Positions 1-12,440 of a stretch of DNA of 64,000 nucleotides are shown piece by piece (position 1 is the first letter of the stretch; each line of letters begins with the position of its first letter). Source of the stretch: Malurus cyaneus samueli (taxonomy: Eukaryota; Chordata; Aves; Passeriformes; Maluridae); the NCBI GenBank assembly GCA_009741485.1, contig CM019219.1, positions 2,145,998-2,209,997 of the forward strand. The letters run 5' to 3'. The notes beneath the pieces are model-generated. The model was given only the letters and a program-made list of their open reading frames with translations, did no database searches and was not told the DNA's origin. The translations under genes and the position numbers were made by a program.

Positions 1-1666
1 TAATTGACAGCTTCAGAGTAGTCAGAGAAATAAAATCACTGTTCAGTAAGTACAGGAGATAGTGGAAAAACAAAGAAATTCTGAGCTCAGTGTGGTGAGT
101 GTCTGGGTAGCTCAGTGGGGAGTTTCTGACTTGACCAGACAGAAATTTCAAGGCATCAGCCAATGAGTCATAATGGTAAATTATATGGAATTATTTTGCT
201 GTTTTCTTCATCTTCAATCCTGCAATGCTCTCAATTTGAGTTGTGCTCTTTTCCTGACATCAACTTCAATTACATTGAATTCTCTAAATATTCCATAAAT
301 TACTGTGTGCACAAAGATAAATCCTTCTGTATCTGACCAGTATCTAAGTAAGATATCTCATTATGTAGGCACTGTGCAGGACAAACTGGCTGCCACAAGA
401 TTTTTATGGTAAGATTTAAAAATTCAGGAAAAAGAAATAAAATAGACGTTTTATTGCAATATAAAGTTCTTTTGAGTTTATTCCAATTGCAGAAGGAGCA
501 GTTTTGTGTGTTCAGACTCTGTTTTCTTCTTGATTTTGTTTGCTGCTTGAGAAATGATTTACTAAAAATATTAACCCAGACAGATGAAAGAAGAAACTCT
601 TAAATCTACCCCAAGTCATATATTAAGGTTTCCATTAGTACACAGATAATGCTTTAGACAGTTTTACCTTTCACTTCTTTTTAGTCTGGAGTTTGGTTTA
701 GATGATGCTGAAGGAGTTATTTAAAGTGAATATATTCATGCACGCTTCTGGAGCAGGCAGCTGTACACAGTAATTCCATTTACTGCCTGATAAATAGTGG
801 ATCATGCATTTATATTACATGTTTATGCCTTCAGGGAAAGCTTTCCTACAAGTGTAGTGGTTTTTTTTTCCTTCCCCTCAAGGAAAATGATCGATGTGGA
901 AAGGTCTCTCACTTGTGGTTAAGCCAAAGCACCATTCTGGTCAGCAGCCTGTAATCAGATCATGCAGTGAATTTCTCAGGGATGATTGTCCCAAAAATCA
1001 GCATTTAAACGAGGTTTAATGTTAAAATTTCAAACTGCCACTTTCAACACTTAGAGTATTCATAGGTTAATAAGAGGCCATGGAAGATTTTGGTCTGCAT
1101 TGGCCTTTCATTTAAAAAGGAGATTTTCAAAGGTGTTCATTTTTTCTTATGAGGTTTGTGAAATCTTGGGCATTCTGATGTTAAAGAAACAGTCTGGAGC
1201 ATATTAAATAGACTGAGTGAAATCTCTTGCTGCATTTTAAATTTGCCTCCTGACATGAAGGATCTGCTCACTTCTCCCTCCTCACCCTCAACCATAAAAA
1301 TTTGCCCTTTCCAGCACTCCATGGCTGGGTGACCTCTCTCTGCCACTGCTGGGCCTTGGGACTTTGGGGATTTATTGAACAGTGGAATTTTAAATCAAAT
1401 TAAAGAAATTACGCCAAATTGTCCAAAGCTGCCCAATGGCCTCAAATGTCTTTTGTTGGGAAAACTGGGTGAGCCTGAATTCCCAGTCTGCCCTTGGTAT
1501 ACGTGGATGAATTTAAAATTGAGTTTATTCAACAACAGAGCAACTTCTGCTGTTAAACTGATAAAACATTTCAATGGTAGTAGGACCTCAGAGGGGGAAT
1601 GTGTGCTTTAAATTGGGTTTATAGGCTGAACTGACTGGCACTCCTGTGGGTTTTTTTTTTTTGAAG
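1..1666 (+). other. ADAM12: intron upstream of the active-site exon (partial)
   Basis: This is AT-rich noncoding sequence with no exon-like or repeat structure that I recognise. It ends in a T-rich tract followed by AG at 1665-1666, a normal 3' splice site for the next exon. The upstream donor is outside the window. Confidence 0.7.
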
Positions 1667-1815
1667 GATCACTCAGAAAACCCCCTGGGTGCAGCAGTGA
1701 CATTGGCTCACGAGCTGGGGCACAATTTTGGGATGAATCACGACACACTGGAGCGGGGCTGCAGCTGCAAGGCATCCACTGAGAAAGGGGGCTGCATCAT
1801 GAACCCCTCCACTGG
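1667..1815 (+). CDS. ADAM12: ADAM12 exon: metalloprotease active site
   Basis: This exon encodes about 50 residues of the reprolysin (M12B) catalytic domain. The zinc-binding signature [12 protein letters not shown] is complete: three His ligands and the catalytic Glu are present, so the protease should be active. The Met-turn follows as CIMN, and the Cys residues GCSC and GGC between them match ADAM12. The frame begins with GAT at the first base and ends with two bases of a Gly codon completed by the next exon. The acceptor is a long T run plus AG and the donor is GTAAGT. This is the first coding exon in the window; earlier protease exons are upstream. Confidence 0.96.
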
Positions 1816-1835
1816 GTAAGTGTGGTTCTTTTTGT

Positions 1836-2215
1836 GCCTCAGGAACTTTGAAAGGTAAAAAAAAAAGAGATTTTTCAATGGTGGGACAGTTACGGGTTTT
1901 TGTGCCTCAGGAATTTTGGAAGGTAAAAAAAAGGGGACTTTTCAACAGTGGGACAGTTATGGGTTTTTTTGCCTCCGAAACTTTGAAAGGTAAAAAAAAA
2001 GAGATTTTTCAATGGTGGGACAGTTAGTGGTTTTCGTGCCTCAGAAATTTTGAAAGGTAAAAAAAAGAGACTTTTCCACAGTGGGACAGTTATGGGTTTT
2101 TTGCCTCCGAAACTTTGAAAGGTAAAAAAAAAGAGACTTTTCAACTGTGGGATTGTTATGGGTTTTCAGGCCTCAGGAACTTTAGGAGGTAAAAAAAGAA
2201 GAAAAGACTTTTCAA
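1836..2215 (+). repeat. minisatellite, about 67-bp unit, 6 copies
   Basis: Six degenerate copies start at about 1836, 1904, 1971, 2038, 2103 and 2170, each with a GCCTC start, an AGGTAAAAA core and a CAGTGGGACAGTTATGGG-like tail. The array begins 21 bases after the donor of the active-site exon. Each unit contains a donor-like AG/GTAAAA. Confidence 0.9.
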
Positions 2216-2644
2216 CACCTGTTGAATCTTCTCAAGCTGAAACAATTAAATATGTTATCAGAGCACAAAATACACCATTGCACCTTTCTATTTTTAGGTT
2301 ATCAATGGGAGAGACAAAAATGGTGTAAGCAACTGGTTAATTTAAAAAAAAATCCGCAAGAAAACAAACTGTGTTGCAAGTGATAAATCAGAATTTGACC
2401 TTCTCTCCTCTTGCCAGCTGAGCATCAGTCACAGCAGGAAATGAGCCAAGGTTCAGATGAGTGTGTAGGAAATCCAGAAATGCAGGAAATGCACTCTCAG
2501 ACTCTCTGCAAACTCTCTGTCTCGTGCTGAGGAGGTTTTTAGTTTTGCATAAACTTTTTGTTGTAGGTGTTGGGAAGTTTTAATGTGTGAGCAAATGAAA
2601 TGTGTAAGGTCGGTGGGCTTGAGGCTGCTCTGTGTAAGAAAAGA

Positions 2645-2787
2645 GATGAGAAATATGGGAAATAAAGCCAGTGATTAGAAATATGGGAAATGAAACGGTG
2701 ATTAGAAATATGGGAATTGAAGCCAGTAATTAGAAATATGGGAAGTGAAACAGTGGTTAGAAATATGGGAATTGAAGCCAGTGAAGC
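2645..2787 (+). repeat. minisatellite, 27-28-bp unit, 5 copies
   Basis: The core AGAAATATGGGAA recurs at about 2650, 2678, 2705, 2733 and 2760, followed alternately by TTGAAGCCAGT-like and TGAAACGGTG-like tails. This suggests a higher-order two-unit period of about 55 bp. Confidence 0.85.
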
Positions 2788-3025
2788 TGTGGTCACCTCT
2801 GAGAGTGCAGGGCCAGGAGCTGGATTTGATCCTGTCCAGCTCAGGACATTCCCTGATTCTCTGGGTGGGTACTAAAGGGTGGCTCTGCTGGTGGCAAAGG
2901 GGCCAGGGGACGGTGTTTGGAGACACTGAAATTCCAGGCATTCTGGGCAGATTGAGCTGTCACTGCTCAGTGGGATGGGTTTTAAATTCCTGTTGAAACT
3001 GAAGGATATGAGGAACGAGTTCTCC

Positions 3026-3053
3026 ATGTCCATGTCCATGTCCATGTCCAGGA
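3026..3053 (+). repeat. short (CCATGT)n microsatellite
   Basis: The hexamer CCATGT is repeated about four to five times without interruption. Confidence 0.8.
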
Positions 3054-3600
3054 TTAAATTGAAGTAAGATTTGCCTCTGATGGTAAATCATGTGTTAGGC
3101 TGGACCAACTGCAGGAATTAGACTGCCTGAGACTGGAATCCAGTAAGAACCAGTGAGGCAAATATCTGCCAGCAGTGTAGATCCAGCTGGATGTGCCTCA
3201 GGACAACGGGATGGTCTGGATGCTCTCTGATGCCTCTTCCAGCTCCAGAATTGCTCTGTGCTCTCAAAGTTCAGCTGTTGCTTAAAAACCTCTTCTGGGA
3301 GCGGTGCTCATCTTTCCCTCTGCCTTTTCTGAGCCTGAAAATTTCTGGGAAAGGAGGGGAGAGGGCAGGGAGTGTCGGGCAGGGCTGCTCCTTTCTGGTC
3401 AGCCCCACAGCAGCCTTGGAACCCCTTCAAAGGCAAAGCTGTCACCCTCCATCAGGGCAGAAATCAGGCTCAGCGAGCTGAGAGACAAACAAAAGAGAGT
3501 TGTGTGAGTGGAGGAGAACCAGAGGGATTCCTACAGTCTGGGAAAGGAAAAGAACTCAGCTCTTCTGAGGCAGGGAATTGCATCCTGCACTGGTCAGGGC

Positions 3601-3665
3601 TGGGGTGGTGTGGGGCAGGGGGAGGGGGGGGGGGGCTCTGGGGTGGGGTGGGTGAGGTGGGAGAG
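3601..3665 (+). repeat. G-rich tract, possible G-quadruplex
   Basis: The + strand carries many runs of three or more G, including one uninterrupted run of about 12, separated by short T/A/C spacers. The base pattern satisfies the usual G3+N1-7 quadruplex rule several times over. No promoter or exon is visible beside it. Confidence 0.6.
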
Positions 3666-5854
3666 GTCTCTGGGGTCAGAGAGGTCTCTGATAACTGATA
3701 ACCTGGGATGGGATGATGGCTGGCCAGGGCAGGGCTGAGCTCTGAGCTCCTGAAGGAACAATCTCAACATCTCCCAGCTCAATGGGTTTCTTCATCCAGC
3801 AGCTCCACTCTGGAATAAACACTGGGGATGCTCTCAGCACAGGAGTTTCTGGACACTTTGAGAACTCATCTGGTGAGGGGGACATTGAATAGCTCCTTCC
3901 TCGTTGTGCCTGCACCCTGCAGTGTTTGGGTGGGTGTGATCCTGTCTGCAGGGATGGAAATGCCAGGCTTGGCTCAGGGTCAGAACAAGGCTGTGCCCAC
4001 CCAGTTCCTCAGGATATGAGGGATTGGATTTTCATTCCTCACCCCTCAGAGATGATTCCAAACTGCTCAGCTCCTCTGGGGGGTTTCTGTGGCATCCCAT
4101 GGCTCTGGGCAGGGGGGGTCAGCCCCACCTTGCAGTGCCCTCTTTGGGTTTCACCAAAATCCTTCAGTGGTGCCTGAGGAGAGCCGTGGTTGTCTCTTAT
4201 TATTGATTTATTAATGGAAACTTCACCTTTGGGTTGATAGCCTGAGGCTTTATCTCAACACCTGCTGCCAGTCTGTGAGAAATGTTCCTGGAGAACACTT
4301 CATGCCTTGAGCTGAGCTGCATCTCACCAATTTCAAATTAACTCTTTGAATATTTAATTACCCAACGTGTCTCACCAATAGCAATATTGCCTTGAGCACC
4401 ATTATTTGAGGAACTCGGAGAAGTTTTCCTCTCTGGAAGTGCTTTTCTGTTAGGGGAAAGCCAAATGAATGCATTCTGAAAATAGCCAAAAAATCAAAAT
4501 TAAGAGCATCCCACATCCATTTAGAGAGACAGTCTGCTCTCAGTGTACTCACTGCATTCTCTCTGAGCTCTTCTAGTTATTTTAAGGTAGATTTAATGAG
4601 TGGAATAAAAAAAACTTTGGGCTAAAGGCAGTGTAAAAAGTCCTTATCTGATATCTACAAAGAATGGGAAATAAATATTTGAGTTACAACAGAAAGGCCT
4701 CTGTGAATTTAGCTTTGGAGTCGTTGGGGTGGTCGTGCACAAAAGGGAATGTTTTAAGCTTGTTACTTAAAAGGGATTTAATCAATTATTGTAATTTCTT
4801 TCAGTTCTTCTGTTTCAGTCTTTGAAGAGGTCTGGGAAATTATGTCTTGGTGGGAAAAATCCTCCAGGGATCAGGGTGGAATTTCAGCTCTGTTGGATAT
4901 GTCCTTTAATCAGCTTCCTATAGTTTTTATTCTTAAAAGATACCAGCAAGATGGGCACCAGTTGTGTGTGAGCTACAAATGTCTAAAGCCCTGCTGCTTT
5001 AGCAAAATATTTATAACACGAAATCAAGCACAAAACACTACAAATTTGTGCAAACCCAGGACTTTTAGAAATTCAGATATCTGCTATAAAAGTTACATAA
5101 ATTCTTCTGTAGAAATGGGCATGGTTCCTATAGAAATACTATCAATAGTATCAAATAATATCAGTATTTAATACTAAAATTAATATTTAGTACTAAGGAA
5201 TATCAGTATTTAAATCTATTTAATATTGATACTAATAGTATCAATAAGGAATATTTAATACTAATTATTCTCTTTTTTTTATGCATGTGTTGTAATGCTA
5301 TTCCTTTAGGTTTTTAAATTGTTTTGAATATTGGCTGTTCCAAGTGAAAAAAGAAAGAATATTAGAGAGATTTGTGAATCTTTTTACTGAGTTCTCATTA
5401 TCTGGAGGCTAAGGAACTAGGCTGAGCCAGTGAGTATTCCACTTGTTTTCCAAATATTCCCCCCAAAGTGTCCACTCTTAGGAGTGAAAATATTCCTCCT
5501 GCCAGGCAGATAAATACCAGAGAGTTCTGGTGCAACCCAAAGCACAGGTCTGGATTTATACCAGAAGAAGCAGAACTCAGCACTGCAGAGCCAAATGCTG
5601 CCAATCAGCAGCACTTCTTTATTTAATAATTCTGGAAATGTGCATTTCGTGCCTCCTTCCTCATCAGAATTGAGCACTGTGGGGTTGAAGTCACGTGAGC
5701 TCCCATGAAATTGTTGAAATACTGAGTTCAGATATGTTTAAACATTTTTGTCAGCCTTTAAGGGGAGCGAGATGTTGATATTTAATCTTCTCCCCTGCAA
5801 AGCCAAGGGTTGAATTTCCCTCTCTGATTTCCTTGGGTGCTCTGTTCTGCTCGT

Positions 5855-6046
5855 GTCCATGTGGGTGATCCACACTGGGAATTTGTGTCCATGTGGGTTA
5901 TCCACATTGGGAATTTGTGTCCATGTGGGTGATCCACATTGGGAATTTGTGTCCATGTGGGTGATCCACATTGGGAATTTGTGTCCATGTGGGTGATCCA
6001 CACTGGGAATTTGTGTCCATGTGGGTGATCCACATTGGGAATTTGT
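5855..6046 (+). repeat. minisatellite, 32-bp unit, 6 copies
   Basis: Units begin with GTCCATGTGGGTGATCCACA at 5855, 5887, 5919, 5951, 5983 and 6015, exactly 32 bases apart, with one or two substitutions between copies. The low divergence suggests recent expansion. Long reading frames across it come from the lack of stops in the unit. Confidence 0.95.
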
Positions 6047-9000
6047 GGAATTCCCTGGGAATTTGTCTCCAGGGAAGTGAGCACACCAGGAATTTCCTCT
6101 TCCTCCCTCTCACAGGGAGGGCTCCTTGTTCCCTCTCTGTTTTCTCCTTGCTGGGTTAATGAAAGCAGGAATCCTCCAAGGACAGGCACTTTCACCAAGC
6201 CCACAGTAGATTTTTTCCCTTTGGGAGGTCCATCCTTGCAATACAAATCCTCTTTCATTGCCTCCTGGCAGAAGTGTTTTGCTCTTCCCAGGATCATTTC
6301 TTGTTGCTGGGCTGATGGGAACAGCTCCCAGGACAGAGCCTTTTTTTTCCATCTCTTTTCCTTCCCAAAGACACAAAAAAAAATTTTTTTTCTGATGGAA
6401 AAGGGGGTGATGGGGAAGGGGCTGCTTTGTGGTGTCCCCTCCATCCCCTTTTGCACCTGGAAATGAAGGAGATTTTTTTCAAGTCTGTTCTACTGCCAAT
6501 AACCCCTTGCTTTTTCTATAATTAATTCTGAGATGGAACACTTCACCTTGATCTGGAAGGTTCTCCTCAAAGCCCATCGTGGAAAAAAGATTAAATAAAT
6601 GCAAAATAATTTCAAATACACAGGACAGCAAAGATGCTGAATGGGCTGTTGTTTCAAAACATGAAACAAGTGGAAGATATTTAAGAAGTGGAAAAATTGA
6701 TGTGTGGGAGAGCGTGGCTATTGATATTTGCTTAACAACCTTCTGAATGAAAAAATATCTCTTGGGAAACTTTCATTTTAATCTTGGTCCCTACTAGACC
6801 TGGTTTTCCTCTTTTCCAAGAGTTCCAAGGTATATTCTGATTTATATTGTGTGATGACACAGGAAAGGCTTGGGCCAGGCATAGGAACAAGGAAGAAGCT
6901 CCTTTAGGATACTTTTCCCACACAAATCCCCTTTATCATGTTCCTTTAGTGTGATATTCCTTTTGGAAAGTCAAGCATGAACTGAACCCCGGCAGCCAGG
7001 GGAAAAAAAAAAAGGGGGGGGGACAAAAATCGAATTAAAAAATTAGGGTTAGAGTTAAACCTGTCCTTATCTTGGATCTGGTGTTCCATTTCCAATTTTC
7101 ACAGCTAGAATTTAAAGACTCTCAGTATTTCTCCCTCAGTCAGATTTTAAATTGAATTTATTGAGATAAATATGGCTGTAGATGTTACAGGGAATTGGGG
7201 CTTGAGCTGTGATGTTGCTGGTGGAAATTCCTGGGGTTTGTGTGGTGATGGTCATGAGTGAAAAAAAAGGATAAATTAGATCAATTTAACCTTTCAACTA
7301 CAGATTATTATTTTAAAGGATTTTTATGGGACTGTGCCTCACGGGAAAAAAAGTACAGCTAATTTTGAGTAATTGCCTTTCAGTACAGAATTTCACTTTA
7401 ATTACTGAGTTTTTGGGGGCAGGGTCTGGGGGAGGAGACCAATTAAGAATCAGAAAGAGCACAGAGTGGAAATCATATAGAAAAATGTGGGTTCATTTAC
7501 TGTTGTAATTTGGAGAAGACATTTTTTTAACCAATCCCAAAACCCCCCTGCTGTCATCAGTAGGTTTTTTAAAGCAAAATTAAAACCTTTATGTTAGAAT
7601 TAAAGCATGGAGCCAATAGGAACTGCCTATTTGTGAATGAGCCTGAGAGCAAAGGTGATCTAACCTCAGCTGAATAGCAGTCCCAAATTAAACTAATTGA
7701 CTCAAATTAAGCCCTGCTGAGGAGAAATGAGGGAGAATTAACCATGGGTGGAGCATTAGGTGGGTTTCCTCCAGGTACCACTGAGAAAGAGCTTTGGTAC
7801 TAACTGGATTTGAATTCCCTCCAGGAGCAATTAGATGTTCTGCACTGAACACTGAGTACCTCTGTCGTAATTAAGGTGAGATAAAATATTTAAGTGGAAA
7901 CAGAGTGGGTTTTTTTCCTGAGCAGCAGCAACAGATGTCTGTGAGGAGCTCAAAGTGGCACCAAGCAGGACCAGGAGCTGCAAAGACAGGAAAGACACAG
8001 CAAATGTGAACATTCCTGTTTGCCTCCCCGGGGATGAGCTGCTCCATGGATTGTTGTAAAGTGGTCCAGGCATCTGAGGATGAGCTTGGGGAACATTTGT
8101 TCCTCACAGGCTGATTCCTGTGCCCTGGGAGATGTTATCCTTGAAAGGCAGCTCTTTCATTGCTTTGCATTCATTTGTTCACTTCAGTGGCCAAAGAGAG
8201 AAGCATCAGCCTTTATTTTGTGTTTATTTATAAATACACACCCATTTCTGCTGGCAAAAAACCCTGGTTTTATTGACTTCCCTCTATCAACAGCCTCTGT
8301 GGTAGCAAATGTATTATCAGAGACATCTCAAATAGCTGTTTATTTGCTTTTTTTTTTCTCCCTCCATTCTCATTTCACGCTTGTTCCATACTCTGGAAGG
8401 TCTTGCTGATTTTCCTGGTTTGAGGGCTCTGATTGAACCTCTGCAGCTCTCAGAGTTTGGGGATTTCTCTGGAGTTGTGCTCAATGCCAGGGCAGTATTG
8501 GCAGAAGCTTTGGCATTCACATGCAGCTGTCATTGCAGGAGTCCAGCAGCAGAACATTCCCTCCTCCCCAAAATTCTGCATCTGAGGATGAATCTGGAAA
8601 TTCTCCGCAAAGCCAGTGAGGTGTCACAGCTTGGATTTGTAAATATTCCTTAGTTAAGTGTGTGTCTTTGTGTAGGGTGTCTGTCCAAACCAGCTGCTGT
8701 TTCTGGTGGAAATATGGATTTGGGGCAGAGAAATCAGCCTGGGGACCCAAATCCCAGCCTGGTTTGCTCCTGTCCTGAAGTTTGATTCCATCTCTGGCGA
8801 GACATAGTAGGGTTTTGTGGGTGAGAAAAGCCTGAGAATCGGATGGTGGGAGCCATCCAAATGAAAATCAGTGTGTGTGGAGGCAGGAGGGTGGATTTTG
8901 ATGGGGATTCCTCAGGGGTCTGTTTGGCTGCCCAGGATGCAGCTATCCCAATGGATCTGGGGTGGGTGAGCAGCAGGATGGGGTCAGGCTGAGGGGGTTC

Positions 9001-12000
9001 AGTGTCTGGGGGAGCAGCTCAGCATTAAAATATTCCCCAACCACCGTCCTTGGTGGTGCTGAAAGTCTGTGATACCCCCTGCACCATCAGTGAGGTTCAG
9101 GGCTGCACATCAGAACAGTCACAGTGGCAGCAGTGCTGATTTTACACCCCACAAATGAATATTTTCATCTTAGACGGGTGGCTGAGGGCTCCTTGAGAGC
9201 TGCTTGCCTCGCTGGGTTTGGTCCTCAAAGGGTTTTCTGAGGAGTCTTCTTGTTTTGTCTGCTTTTGTTTGATTTTTGACCCGCCGTAGGAAGGGGGGAA
9301 AAAAAAAAAAAAAGTTATTTATTTAACCTTTATAAACATGTAGTTAAATAAATAAAACATAGTGCAAATGTCTTAAGGACAAGTTGGGAAAGTACTAATC
9401 CCTCGTGTCATTTTGTGTCATACTTGTGTAAAGTATTCATTTCAATCATTTTCTCCTTTTTGAAAAACGATCTGGAGGAAGCAGAACATAAGGTCACCCT
9501 CACTGTGGTCACTCAGAGGCTGAACTGGAGGCTCCAGATGTGAAAATATTCACCCTCCAGAGATTTCCTGGAGCACACAGCCAGGTATGCCATAAAAACA
9601 GCACCAACTTGAAGGGAAAAATGCTTTATCCAACACCTCACCAGATTTAAAAAAAAAATTAAAAAAAAAATACTCCTAAAAAAAGGCAAAAGGTCAGGGT
9701 GAAATGGGAAAGAAATCAGAAATGGAGTGTGGGAAAGGACACTTCAGTTTGCTGAGTGGTTCTCTTTTTTTTGTCTTGCAGCCATCTCCAGCATCTTGTA
9801 GCTGCAGAGCTGTTAAATGTTAGATAATCAAACCATTAGTAGTTAGCACAGCATTTCCTGACCCCTCTCCGTCGTTTTCAGCTGTTCAGACCTCACTTTG
9901 CATTTTTCAGTCTGGCAGCTTAGAGACATTAAACTCCAGAGTCAGCAGAACTATCTGGAATTACCTCTGTTACAATTTGAGGAAAATGAAATTATCTTTC
10001 GGATGTAAACAGTTTCTAATTAAACTCTGAAGCTGTTTATGTTTCCAAACCCGTCTGAGCTGAGCTCGGCACAAAGACAGACTTCTTTGTTGTCTTATTC
10101 TTTTTTTAATAAAGTTGATATACTGATGTAATAAATTACTTGTGACAGAGCTGGGTCTGTTGTGCCAGCAGTGCAACTGCTTTTTAAAAAATAAAAGCCA
10201 ACAAAAAAACCTTAAGCAATATATCCCTCTGCCCCAGTAATTTAGCACATTGCATTCTGGTCCTTCCTTTAGTAGGAAACAGCCATGAGATTACAGAATA
10301 GATTTATGTCAGTCTTTGCCTTCACTCCAAGTAGCCCCATGTCTGCAGTGCATTTAGCCTCCTTCTTTTTTTTGTTAATAATTTCCATGCCTGGCAGATA
10401 TATTTAATTGTTGTGATAAATAAGAGCTGCATTGAAGAATTAGTGGCGTCGGTTGAAACATGTTTAATTTTAATTTTTCCCAGTCTTTTGCAGGAGCTGG
10501 TCACTGTTAGCAATTAGCACAGAGAGCTATGGGGAAGAAAAAAAAAAGATAATTGTTTTTTATTTAGTTTAGTCTTTCCCATTTCAGTGGATGTGCTGCT
10601 AGGAGTGAAAATATTTGGCTTTGCTGGTGTGTTCTCAAGGAGAACTCGCCCAGATTGACAACACGACTTTGCTGTAAGTGAGGCTGACAAGGAGAGAGGT
10701 GACTCCTCAAATGAAAACACATTTTATTTCTGGTGAGATTATTTATAGCAGATACTTAAGGACGAGTAGTGGTTTCTGCCATGAGATGTATCCACTTTTC
10801 CTGGCCTGGGTGCTGGGATGAGGGAGCTCAGCTGCCTTTTGCCTTGTTGCTGTAATATCCATAGGAAATATAGCTCACACAGGGACATTTTTCTCCTGCA
10901 GTGCTGCTGTTGCTGTGACCCATGAGAACAAATCATAAAAGGACATTTCCCTTTATCTTGGCTTTCTGTTTCATCAAAAAAAAAGGAAAAAAAAAAATAA
11001 AGCAACAAGCCCCAAACTTTTCAACCTGCAGGGATAATTCTGTAGCACAGCACATGGAGAATTAAGCACACAGTGTCCAGTTTTAATTGGTGTTAATGAA
11101 TTCTGAATTCCTGACTTAAAAATGGAAACGTGCCTTAAAGGGAAATCCTTGAGGTCACATGAAAGCTCCTTTTGGAACATGTGCTGTGTGCCCAGGAGCA
11201 CCTGGAGCAGTGGATGTGGCCTTGCAAGGCAGAATTCTGCTAATTAAATAATGCCCAGAGCTGCGTTTGCCACAGTTGTCATGGGAATCACAGAGCCTTT
11301 TGTGCCAGCCATGGATGTGCAAAATGTTTCAAATCCACAGAGGGAAGGTGTCCGTTTTCCCCCAACAATTCCATCCTGCAAAGTCATTCTTGATCTTTGC
11401 TGATGTCAAAGCCTCGTACGAAGCGCTGGGTGTGTTTGCTGTGGGGTTCTGGTGGCTCCATCTCAGCCTCTGCACAGCAGTGACACAGCCCCAGGGGTGA
11501 ATTGAGATAAAAAAACACCTATTTTAGAGTAAAGGCACTGAAAATGAGGAGATGAAATAACTTTGGTGTCCTAGAGAGCCTTTCTGTCCCTCAGAGCATG
11601 GAAATCGTGTTCATCTCCATCCCTGATGCTCTTCTGGCAGCCAAACTCCTCCAGGGGAGAAATCCAGAGCTGGAAGCAAAACTCCCATGGGCTTCAATAA
11701 GGCCAGGATTTCACCAGGATCCTTTTTTATTATTATTATTTCAGATTTATCAAAAGCTTTCCATCCTATGAGTGAAATTTTTAATTTGCTCAATAATGAT
11801 CCCCAATTCTTAGATCATGGCTGGATCCATTCTGTCCTCATGGCTTGAATTAATGCAAAAAATACAACGTGGCTGCTAATTTTCCTTTGTTCCAGCTCTG
11901 AGAAAAAGAAAGTGAAAGCTAGAAAAAGTGATTCCTTGTTCTTATATTTTTAGGATTTTTTTCAAAATTCTGCTTCCATTCATTTGAGGTGATTTAGGTG

Positions 12001-12369
12001 ATATGGGATAAAGAGCTTTTTTCTCATAACCGAAGTAGGGAAAGTGGGAATGCTGGGAGAATTCAGACTAATTTCTGGCACTGTTTTTCCTCACTTATCT
12101 TTCCTTTGGATCTTCCCAAAGGAAAAAAAACTGAGCCATGCTGCTTGCGAGTCAGATATTCCTGTCTTGGTGTCCTGATTTATGAAGAGCCCGGCTAGTA
12201 CAGATGTTAAGTGAAATCAATAGGAGCCTGTCCCTCAGGTATTTATTATTTCCAGTTTTTTGCAGGGCTCAGATTCTTTTCTCCAGCACCCAGCTCTCAC
12301 CAAGTGGCATTTCCACACAGTTCATCCTCTGTTCCTGCCCTTCCCAGTGGAGCAGCTTCATGTGCTCCA

Positions 12370-12440
12370 TCCTTGGCATTATTCTGGGCCTTGAGGGCTC
12401 TTGTGGGTCCCTTCCAGCTCAGGATTTTCTGTGAAATCCC
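12370..12440 (+). mobile_element. possible CR1 LINE 3' tail fragment
   Basis: The stretch GGGTCCCTTCCAGCTCAGGA followed by TTTTCTGTGA resembles the terminal part of avian CR1 elements. It is too short and diverged for a firm call. Confidence 0.35.

Noticed and set aside
1836..2215. CRISPR-like regular repeats
   Set aside because: The copies are adjacent with no unique spacers, and the context is a vertebrate intron.
5782..6456. 224-codon minus-strand open frame
   Set aside because: Its middle is the 32-bp minisatellite, which lacks stops; the rest has no recognisable domain or splice context.
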